NCBI GenBank assembly: GCA_964415245.1
Contig: CAYQAJ010000231.1
Coordinates: 1 to 8,515, forward strand
Direction: 5' to 3'
Length of the DNA: 8,515 bases
Source: CAYQAJ01 sp964415245
Lineage (GTDB): Bacteria; Planctomycetota; Planctomycetia; Pirellulales; Pirellulaceae
This document shows, one piece after another, positions 1 to 6,079 of the stretch; position 1 is the stretch's first letter, and the number at the start of each line of letters is the position of its first letter. The notes beneath the pieces were generated by a model that saw only the letters and a program-made list of their open reading frames with translations, ran no database searches and was not told the DNA's origin. The position numbers and the translations under genes were made by a program.

Positions 1-722
1 ACGGAAACGTGCCCTTTTTCTTCGCGCCCGTAATGGGCAGCGATAGTCAAGGCACCGAGGCGTGGGCCACGGCGGCCGTGCTCACTGCGTTTCAAGGTTT
101 CCAGGCGCCCGAGTCGGGCGAAAACCTCGGCTTTCTGCCGTTCGCCCTCGACAAGGAGACGTGGGACAACATGATGGCCGGCGGCGGCGACGACGACTGG
201 TATTGGGACCCGGAAACGAAGTCCATCGTCTCGGGCAGCGACGGCGTGCGAGAGATCAACCTCTACCCCCAGGGAACCGGTGCGCCGGGAAACCGCGGAA
301 CGGTCGACATCGGCAGCAACAACAACAGCACCTCCGACATCGCCAGGCAGATTCTGCACGGCGTGAGTGCCCAGGACCTGGCCTACCACGGAGGAAAGCT
401 GGAGCTCAACTCCGACGGACTGCTGTTTCTGAACGGCGATACGGGCATCAGCGCGGGCATCAAAGACGAGCTGCTCTCGATCAAAGGCAAGCCGCGAATC
501 ATTCCCATCTTCAGTACGGTGGTCGGGCCCGGAAACAACGCCACCTATACCATCGTTGCCTTCGTGGGGATTCGCATCCTCGACGTGAAGCTCACCGGCA
601 GCATGAACTCGAAGCGGGTGACGATCCAGCCGGCCAAGGTCGTCACCAAGGGGGGCATCCCCTCCACGACAGGCGGCTACCAGAGCCAGTACGTGTATTC
701 AAACGTGTGGCTGGTGCGGTAG
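1..722 (+). CDS. TadG-like Flp pilus-assembly protein, C-terminal part (5' end outside window)
   Basis: The reading frame is open from the left edge of the window, so this is the end of a longer gene; the GTG at base 9 is unlikely to be the true start. About 240 residues are visible. They are rich in Gly, Asn and Ser (for example DIGSNNNSTSDIARQI and YHGGKLELNSDG), and are followed by a hydrophobic beta-rich stretch (TYTIVAFVGIRILDVKLTGS) and a short tail ending VWLVR. From memory, this matches the C-terminal region of planctomycete TadG-like proteins, whose N-terminus carries a membrane anchor (not in view) and whose body lies outside the cytoplasmic membrane. Such proteins are associated with tight-adherence (Flp) pilus loci. 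The stop is TAG at 720-722, and the next gene converges on it. The family call is by resemblance, and the exact role in the pilus is unknown. Confidence 0.72.
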   Translation, partial: GNVPFFFAPVMGSDSQGTEAWATAAVLTAFQGFQAPESGENLGFLPFALDKETWDNMMAGGGDDDWYWDPETKSIVSGSDGVREINLYPQGTGAPGNRGTVDIGSNNNSTSDIARQILHGVSAQDLAYHGGKLELNSDGLLFLNGDTGISAGIKDELLSIKGKPRIIPIFSTVVGPGNNATYTIVAFVGIRILDVKLTGSMNSKRVTIQPAKVVTKGGIPSTTGGYQSQYVYSNVWLVR

Positions 723-876
723 CAGCGAAGCGGGCGCGATCGAGGTACGGCGAGTTGCCGAGAGCGGTCGCTTGCGGTTTCGCCGACGGACGGCCGCGTT
801 CAGTTTGCGGTGCATGCCGACGCGGTCGCCGATGGCTTCCGGCGAAACGATTCGGATGCATCGTGCCGGTGGAGCG

Positions 877-2346
877 CTACAGGCTGCCGAAGTAGTTCTT
901 CACCGCCACGTCGAGCGTCTCCTCCGTTAGCTCGAGCGGGCGATCGTGGAACAGGCAGTAGCTTTGTACCTGCCGCAAGAGTGTGCCGGCATAGCCAAAT
1001 CGCAGCGGCCTTTCGGCTCGCACGAAGTGATTGGCCACCAGGCGGCGGGCCACCTCCTCGCGATACGCCAGGCCCATTTGCGCGCTGAGCCGCTGTAGAG
1101 AATCGACGAACTCGTCGATCGTGGGGTCGAACACTTCGATCTTGAAAGCGATACGGCGCAGGAATGCGTCGTCGAGCAGCCGCGCAGGTTCCCGGTTCGT
1201 GGCCAGCACCAACAACTGATCGAAGGGGAAGGGGACTTTGCGACCCGACGGCAGACGCATGTAGTCGTAACCTTTTTCCAGCGGCATGACGCAGCGATTG
1301 AGCAGCTCGTCGGTGCCCACCCGGTGCCGGCCGAGATCGTCGATCACCAGCACGCCGCAATTGCTCTTGATCTGCAAGGCCGATTCGTTGATGCCGGTCG
1401 CTTCGTGCGTGGTGAACTCAAGCTGTTCGGGCGTCAGCTCGGCGCCGACGATGATCGTGGGGCGGCGGACGAGAATCCATCGCTTGTCGGCCTGGTCGGC
1501 CTTCCGCGATGCGTCGTCGCCTGCGTCGCCCACCGGCACGTGGTAGCTCGGATCGAATACGCGAACGATCTCCCCACCCACCGAAACAGTGCGGGGAATC
1601 CAGATCGGCGTTTCGATCGCCCGTAGCAGCCGCTCGGCAATGCTCGTCTTTCCGTTTCCGCTGGCCCCGTACAACAGGAGACCGTGGCTGGTGCGAACTG
1701 CCTGCCCGAGCTGGCTGAGCAACGCCGGGGCAATGTACAAGTCGCTCAGCGCTCGCCGAAAATCGGCCAAAGTGGCGGGGGCGCGACGCAGCGACTGCCA
1801 CCGCACGCTGCGGGTATAGTCTTCGAGTGAAACGGGCGCGGCGCCGTAATAAGTACACCGTTGCGAGAGCCACCGCGCTCGCTCGATTCCCGCCCCGCAC
1901 AGCTCGTATTCGTAGTCGCTCATGGGGGCCGAGGCCTTGTAGCCCACCAGCATCTGCGACCGCAGCCCCACGAGCACGTCCTTGACCACGACATAGGGGA
2001 GCTTCAATTGGTCGGCGATGCGGCGTCCCGTGGCCGCGTTGGCGTCGAGCAGGTACTTGAGAATCAGGGCCTCAACCTCGCCCTGGCTCAGTCCCGCCTC
2101 CTCCAGCGTATTGGGCTCTCGCGGGAAGAACGTGTCGCCGGCTGCCGGCATTTCGTCACTCGATGCGAGTCGGCCCGCTGCCGTTGCAAAACTGTCCGCT
2201 TCGGCGGCGATATTTAGCGCGCTGGGATCGGGAGCGTCCGGCGCGCTGGCCCAGCCGCCGGCCGGCGGTTGGCCGAAGGCGAAGGTCGGAAATTCGTCGG
2301 TTTCGACCGGCAGCGAAAACGGCGTATCGTCGAATGTTTGGCTCAC
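877..2346 (-). CDS. AAA+ ATPase with N-terminal winged-helix domain
   Basis: A 489-residue protein if translation starts at the GTG at 2346-2344. That codon has GGGAG 8 bases upstream and gives MSQTFDDTPF. The open frame continues to a TTG at 2511, but those extra 55 codons read as low-quality Arg-rich sequence. In 489-aa numbering, residues 1-80 are a Pro/Ala-rich, probably disordered leader. Residues 86-137 resemble a winged helix-turn-helix (LSQGEVEALILKYLL...GRRIADQLKLPYVVV). An AAA+ core follows: Walker A GASGNGKTS at 227-235, Walker B GVLVIDDLG at 331-339 with D336/D337, sensor 1 LATNRE around N384, and arginine-finger candidates in DDAFLRRIAFKI (R397/R398). About 95 residues separate Walker A from Walker B, and they include RRPTIIVGAELT. 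It should be a cytoplasmic ATP-driven remodelling or regulatory protein. I recall a widespread planctomycete family of this architecture, often several per genome, with no known substrate. It converges on the TadG-like gene, but no functional link is shown. Confidence 0.85.
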   Translation of the reverse strand: MSQTFDDTPFSLPVETDEFPTFAFGQPPAGGWASAPDAPDPSALNIAAEADSFATAAGRLASSDEMPAAGDTFFPREPNTLEEAGLSQGEVEALILKYLLDANAATGRRIADQLKLPYVVVKDVLVGLRSQMLVGYKASAPMSDYEYELCGAGIERARWLSQRCTYYGAAPVSLEDYTRSVRWQSLRRAPATLADFRRALSDLYIAPALLSQLGQAVRTSHGLLLYGASGNGKTSIAERLLRAIETPIWIPRTVSVGGEIVRVFDPSYHVPVGDAGDDASRKADQADKRWILVRRPTIIVGAELTPEQLEFTTHEATGINESALQIKSNCGVLVIDDLGRHRVGTDELLNRCVMPLEKGYDYMRLPSGRKVPFPFDQLLVLATNREPARLLDDAFLRRIAFKIEVFDPTIDEFVDSLQRLSAQMGLAYREEVARRLVANHFVRAERPLRFGYAGTLLRQVQSYCLFHDRPLELTEETLDVAVKNYFGSL

Positions 2347-2770
2347 GAGGGGCACTCCCGATGGGTCAAGTATCAGCACCGAGTTACCGTCACCGCGCAG
2401 CCGGTGGCGTTGCGCGTCGCATTTCGCGCCATGGCGCCGAAACACACGGGGCGTATCGGCCGGTATTGCGCTACTGAACTGTAGGCCGCGGCGGTTTGTA
2501 CACGGCGGCAATCGTCGCCGATCGTCGCACGAGGTCGGCTGGGCGCGGTCCGCACAATACGCACCGTCGGCGCAATCCGCGCACTGGCCCGCGCGACCGA
2601 TCGCGCCGGTGTCGCAAATCGTTTGACTTGCGGCGGGCGATGGGAGCGGGCGGCTCGTCAGGTGGAGTAAGCTGTGTTATAAGGTCCGTCGCTTCCGCAT
2701 CGCATGCGTCCCTGGCCGGCGGCTGCCGACGATTCGCCGGCCGGGCACTCCGCTATCACTCGCGCGGCTC
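2347..2770. other. 424-base divergent intergenic region
   Basis: This gap lies between two divergently transcribed genes, the AAA+ ATPase on the minus strand and the ABC ATPase on the plus strand. No frame in it reads as a convincing protein; open stretches are Arg/Ser-rich translations typical of GC-rich non-coding DNA. It should hold the promoters of both genes. One candidate plus-strand promoter is listed separately at 2655-2683. An isolated TTGACT (2623-2628) has no -10 partner at normal spacing. I see no RNA gene, repeat or clear terminator here. Confidence 0.6.
2655..2683 (+). promoter_or_regulatory. Candidate sigma70-type promoter for the ABC exporter cluster
   Basis: TCGTCA (2655-2660) matches the -35 consensus at 4 of 6 bases, and TATAAG (2678-2683) matches the -10 consensus at 5 of 6, with a 17-base spacer. 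Transcription would start near 2690, leaving a leader of about 80 bases before the ATG at 2771. The TATAAG stands out in very GC-rich surroundings. This is a motif match only, and planctomycete promoters are poorly defined. Confidence 0.33.
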
Positions 2771-3535
2771 ATGATCCACGTTCGAGGACTCACCAAGGTC
2801 TACTTCGATCTGCGCCGCGGACCGCTGGTGGCGCTGTCGGGTATCGACTTCGACGCTTTGCCCGGTCAGATCTTCGGGCTTCTGGGTCCCAACGGCGCGG
2901 GCAAGACGACGGCCTTGCGGATTCTGAGCACCGTGCTCCGCCCCAGCGGCGGAACGGCGAGCGTTAACGGCTACGATGTGCTTACGCAGCCGGCCCTGGT
3001 GCGGCACCAAATCGGGTTTGTCTCGAACAGCACCGCGGTCTACGACCGCATGACCGCCTGGGAGATGGTTGAGTACTTCGGCCGCCTGTACGGAATGGAC
3101 AAGAGCGTGCTCCGCCCGCGGATGGAGGAGATTTTTACCCGCCTCAAGATGAACGAAATCCGCGACATGCTGGGGGCCAAGATGTCCAGCGGCATGAAGC
3201 AGAAGGTTTCCATCGCCCGGGCGCTGGTGCACGATCCCCCCGTGCTCATCTTCGACGAGGCGACGGTCGGCCTCGATGTGCTGGTGGCGCGAGCGATGTT
3301 GGCCACGGTGGCGGAGCTTCGCGAACACGGCAAGTGCATCGTGTTCTCGACGCACATCATGCGCGAGGCCGAGCGACTGTGCGACTCGCTGGCCATCGTG
3401 CACCGTGGGGAGATTCTGGCCTCGGGCTCACTCGACGAACTGCGGGATCGATACGGTCAGCACGACCTGGAAGAGCTGTTTTTCCAGTTGATTTCGCGGT
3501 ACGAAGAGGCCCGGACGGCAGACGCCACCAAATGA
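2771..3535 (+). CDS. ABC transporter ATP-binding protein, NatA type
   Basis: A 254-residue cytoplasmic ATPase expected to pair with the permease encoded next and power export; the substrate is unknown, and the best-known relative is the NatAB sodium extrusion system. Walker A is GPNGAGKTT (residues 39-47). The signature motif is MSSGMKQKVSIAR (138-150), the FSKGMKQK-like form seen in this subfamily. Walker B and the catalytic glutamate are LIFDEATVGLDV (D162, E163), with Ala where DEPT is more usual. The switch histidine is in FSTHIM (H195). At the Q-loop position the sequence is IGFVSNSTAVYDRMT, without the usual glutamine; related NatA proteins often differ here too. The ATG at 2771 starts directly with a typical MIHVRGLTKVY and has no clear Shine-Dalgarno site. 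The TGA stop (3533-3535) lies inside the first unit of a heptamer repeat. Confidence 0.93.
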   Translation: MIHVRGLTKVYFDLRRGPLVALSGIDFDALPGQIFGLLGPNGAGKTTALRILSTVLRPSGGTASVNGYDVLTQPALVRHQIGFVSNSTAVYDRMTAWEMVEYFGRLYGMDKSVLRPRMEEIFTRLKMNEIRDMLGAKMSSGMKQKVSIARALVHDPPVLIFDEATVGLDVLVARAMLATVAELREHGKCIVFSTHIMREAERLCDSLAIVHRGEILASGSLDELRDRYGQHDLEELFFQLISRYEEARTADATK

Positions 3536-3566
3536 CCAATGCCCAATATCCCAATGACCAATGACC
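3531..3566 (+). repeat. Tandem heptamer repeat, AATGACC type
   Basis: Five consecutive units run AATGACC (3531-3537), AATGCCC (3538-3544), AATATCCC (3545-3552, one base longer), AATGACC (3553-3559) and AATGACC (3560-3566). The first unit supplies the TGA stop codon of the ABC ATPase gene, so the array starts inside the coding sequence. It resembles the short tandemly repeated repetitive sequences with 7-base units described in cyanobacteria and also seen between planctomycete genes. Confidence 0.85.
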
Positions 3567-3570
3567 GTGA

Positions 3571-3593
3571 GTTTTCAGTTTTCAGTTTTCAGT
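3571..3593 (+). repeat. Tandem heptamer repeat, GTTTTCA type
   Basis: Three perfect units of GTTTTCA (3571-3577, 3578-3584, 3585-3591) plus a trailing GT. It lies only 4 bases after the AATGACC array. The run is strikingly AT-rich compared with the neighbouring genes. Confidence 0.88.
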
Positions 3594-3601
3594 CGGAGGA
3601 C

Positions 3602-3631
3602 GTCCGTTGTCCGTTGTCAGTAGTCCGTTGT
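3602..3631 (+). repeat. Tandem heptamer repeat, GTCCGTT type (left arm of inverted pair)
   Basis: Units are GTCCGTT (3602-3608), GTCCGTT (3609-3615), GTCAGTA (3616-3622) and GTCCGTT (3623-3629), followed by GT. The block is close to the reverse complement of the array at 3710-3739: 25 of 30 positions match by hand alignment, including a perfect 9-base match GTCCGTTGT at the inner end. Confidence 0.85.
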
Positions 3632-3709
3632 TTCGGAGGCAAGCCAACACGCGCGGATCAAGTGAATGGACGCCGCGCCGAAGTGCCGACGTGATCGAAA
3701 TTCTCCCCT

Positions 3710-3744
3710 ACAACGGACCACGGACCACGGACCACTGACCAACG
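3710..3744 (+). repeat. Tandem heptamer repeat, ACCACGG type (right arm of inverted pair)
   Basis: Units are ACAACGG (3710-3716), ACCACGG (3717-3723), ACCACGG (3724-3730), ACCACTG (3731-3737) and ACCAACG (3738-3744). The array ends one base before the ATG of the permease gene, so it occupies the whole place where a ribosome-binding site would be. Its reverse complement is similar to the GTCCGTT array upstream, with 78 bases between the arms. Confidence 0.85.
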
Positions 3745-3745
3745 C

Positions 3746-6079
3746 ATGAAATGGTCGAACGTCAAGTTGATCTTCCTTCGCGAGGTGCGCGACCAGTTGC
3801 GCGACCGCCGCACTCTGTTCACGATTGCGGTGCTGCCGCTACTCTTGTATCCCGTGCTGGGAATCGTATTCCTGCAGGTGGCCCAGTTTCTCAAGGAGCA
3901 CCCGTCTCGCGTTCGGGTGATCGGCACCGCGAGCCTGCCGGAGTCGCCTCCGCTGATCGAGGGCGATCGATTTGCGGCGTCGCTTTTGACCAGGGAAACG
4001 GCCGATCTGCTCGAGCTCTCGATCGAGCCGGTTCTCCCGCCGGACATCGATCCCGAAAATCTTCGCGAGGAGGCACAACGGCAGATTCGAGCCGGCGAGT
4101 ACGACGCGGTGGTGTACTTTCCACCCGAATTCGCCGAGAAGCTCGAGGCTTCGCGCAAGCGGATGCAGCGACGCGAGGGCAACGGCGAATCGGGCGATAC
4201 TACAGGCGAGAAACCGGAGCGCGAAACCGCAAGCGGTGAGGCAGACTCCAACGACGTGGCGAGCAACAAGGGGGCTGCGGCGGGCAACAAGAGTGACAGA
4301 ATTCCGCAGCCGCGCGTCTTTGTTGACATGGCCCGCGACACCTCGCGCATCGCCGGTGACCGAGTCGACGCGGTGTTGCGCTCCTGGCGGGACGAGATCG
4401 TGCGGGAGAATCTGCGCGAGAGCCGGCTGCCCGTCACGGCGACGCAGCCGTTTCAGCTCGACAGCACCGACGTGGCCGAAGAGGTACGTCTGCGTGCGGC
4501 GATCTGGTCGAAGATTCTTCCCTTCGTGGTACTGATCTGGGCGCTGACCGGGGCTTTCTACCCGGCCGTCGACTTGTGTGCCGGCGAGAAGGAGCGCGGC
4601 ACGCTGGAAACGCTTCTCAGCAGCCCGGCCCGCCGCACCGAGATTGTGTGGGGCAAGCTGCTGACCGTAATGACGTTCAGCATGGCCACGTCGCTGTTGA
4701 ACATGGCGAGCATGGGCGCGACGGGACTGTTGATCGCGCGGCAGCTTGGCCAGTTGAGCGAGAGCGGCATTGTGCCATTCGGTCCGCCGCCGATGGCCGC
4801 CATGTTCTGGTTGGTGCTGGCGCTGGTGCCGATTGCGGCCCTGTTCAGCGCGCTGTCGTTGGCCGTGGCTGCCTTCGCCCGCAGCTCGAAAGAAGGGCAG
4901 TATTACCTGATGCCGCTGCTGTTGATCACGTTGCCGCTGATCATGCTTCCCATGTTGCCGGCGACGCGGCTGGAGTTGGGCACGAGCCTGATTCCGGTGA
5001 CCGGGGTCATGCTGCTGTTACGCGATTTGATCGAGGGGCAGTACCTCGAGGCGCTGCGGTTTGTGGTGCCGGTGGTGGGGGTCACGCTGCTCTGTTGCCT
5101 GTTGGCCATTCGCTGGGCCGTCCACCAGTTCAACGACGAATCGGTTCTGTTCCGCGAAAGCGAGCGGTGGGGACTGGGGTTGTGGCTGCGACACCTGGTG
5201 CGCGATCGGGGCGATACGCCGACCGCCCACGAGGCCATTCTGTGCGGGTTTCTGCTGCTCTTGATCCGCTTCTTTGCCGGATTTGTGGCCAAGTCGCCAG
5301 AAACGTGGTCGTCGTTCGTCGTCCTCAATTTGATCGGCCAGGTGGCGCTGATTGCCACGCCGGCTCTGCTAATGACGATCATGCTCACCCGCAGCCCCAA
5401 GAAGACGCTGATGCTATCGGCCCGGCGTCCGCTGGCGTTTCCGGCGGCGCTGGTGTTGGCCGTGGCGCTGCATCCGCTGGTGATGTTGCTGGGAAGCGGA
5501 ATCGAGATTCTTTACCCCAAGAGCGAGGCGACTCGCCAAAGTCTCGACAGCCTGATGGCGATCGTTCAGCAGGCTCCCTTGTGGCAAGTGTTGCTGTTGA
5601 TGGCGGTGCTGCCGGCGATCTGCGAGGAGTTGGCTTTTCGCGGGTTTATCCTGTCGGGTCTGCGCCACACGGGGCGCAAGTGGGCCGCCATTGTCGTCAG
5701 CGCCGTGTTCTTTGGCGTCACCCACGTCATCCTGCAACAAGCGCTGGTTACCTGCGTGGTGGGCGTCGTCATCGGCTATATCGTGATTCAGTCGGGCAGT
5801 TTGCTGACGGGCATGGTGTTTCACATGACCCACAACGCCTTGTTTCTGACCGCCGCCCGGCTGGTGCCCGAGCAAATGAGCGACCAGTCGCCGCTGCGTT
5901 GGCTTGCATACACGACAGGCCAGGGGGAATTTGTCTACCACTGGCCGCTGGTCGTGGTGTGCGGAGCGGTAGCGGCTGGGCTATTGTGGTGGTTCCACCG
6001 CATTCCCTATCAGCCGTACGCGGAAGAGACGTTGCAGGCGGCACTCGACCACCAGGCGGCCCGCGCGACCACGCGATGA
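3746..6079 (+). CDS. ABC-2 type permease (NatB-like) fused to a CPBP intramembrane protease domain
   Basis: A 777-residue membrane protein, the expected partner of the preceding ABC ATPase. Residues 1-24 (IFLREVRDQLRDRRTLF) are the classic NatB-type N-terminus, followed by a first membrane helix (about 25-48). Residues 50-250 form a soluble loop, probably outside the membrane, with a hydrophilic low-complexity stretch at about 140-188. The multi-helix permease core (about 253-455) includes CAGEKERGTLETLLSSP (278-294), typical of this family. The second half (about 495-750) is again multi-helical and carries CPBP/Abi motifs: EELAFRG (E627, E628, R632), FFGVTH (H660) and HMTHN (H693, N697). All the expected protease-like residues are present. 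The start is the ATG at 3746, directly after a repeat array with no Shine-Dalgarno, but the N-terminus fits the family. The same fusion is known in other bacteria; its substrate and any cleavage target are unknown. Confidence 0.92.
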   Translation: MKWSNVKLIFLREVRDQLRDRRTLFTIAVLPLLLYPVLGIVFLQVAQFLKEHPSRVRVIGTASLPESPPLIEGDRFAASLLTRETADLLELSIEPVLPPDIDPENLREEAQRQIRAGEYDAVVYFPPEFAEKLEASRKRMQRREGNGESGDTTGEKPERETASGEADSNDVASNKGAAAGNKSDRIPQPRVFVDMARDTSRIAGDRVDAVLRSWRDEIVRENLRESRLPVTATQPFQLDSTDVAEEVRLRAAIWSKILPFVVLIWALTGAFYPAVDLCAGEKERGTLETLLSSPARRTEIVWGKLLTVMTFSMATSLLNMASMGATGLLIARQLGQLSESGIVPFGPPPMAAMFWLVLALVPIAALFSALSLAVAAFARSSKEGQYYLMPLLLITLPLIMLPMLPATRLELGTSLIPVTGVMLLLRDLIEGQYLEALRFVVPVVGVTLLCCLLAIRWAVHQFNDESVLFRESERWGLGLWLRHLVRDRGDTPTAHEAILCGFLLLLIRFFAGFVAKSPETWSSFVVLNLIGQVALIATPALLMTIMLTRSPKKTLMLSARRPLAFPAALVLAVALHPLVMLLGSGIEILYPKSEATRQSLDSLMAIVQQAPLWQVLLLMAVLPAICEELAFRGFILSGLRHTGRKWAAIVVSAVFFGVTHVILQQALVTCVVGVVIGYIVIQSGSLLTGMVFHMTHNALFLTAARLVPEQMSDQSPLRWLAYTTGQGEFVYHWPLVVVCGAVAAGLLWWFHRIPYQPYAEETLQAALDHQAARATTR

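Noticed and set aside
826..845. Hairpin TCGCCG / CGGCGA in the convergent gap 723-876 as a terminator
   Set aside because: The stem is only 6 bases with an 8-base loop and no T-run on either strand. Such stems are frequent by chance in GC-rich DNA.
2347..2511. Upstream extension of the AAA+ ATPase to a TTG at 2511
   Set aside because: The extra 55 codons look non-coding, and TTG is a poor start. The GTG at 2346 has a GGGAG at good spacing and gives a plausible N-terminus.
2623..2628. TTGACT as a -35 element for the ABC gene cluster
   Set aside because: There is no -10-like sequence 16-19 bases downstream; the nearest TATAAG is about 50 bases away.
2496..2774. Small plus-strand gene (92 codons) in the divergent gap
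   Set aside because: The translation is Arg/Ser-rich with no hydrophobic core or motif, and it overlaps the candidate promoter and the ABC gene start.
3571..3744. CRISPR array
   Set aside because: The repeats are only 7 bases long, directly adjacent and of four types. There are no unique spacers of 30 or so bases and no cas genes.
3658..4437. 259-codon minus-strand open frame over the start of the permease gene
   Set aside because: Its translation is Ser/Arg-rich with no recognisable motif. It is antisense to a well-supported gene and includes the repeat array in its N- or C-terminal part.
4576..6075. A 500-codon open stretch on the plus strand, in frame with and upstream of the amidohydrolase
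   Set aside because: It lies entirely over the permease/CPBP gene in another frame. Its translation is an Arg/Gly/Ala-rich, featureless sequence, while the permease frame has clear family motifs throughout. The amidohydrolase homology begins only after the ATG at 6076.
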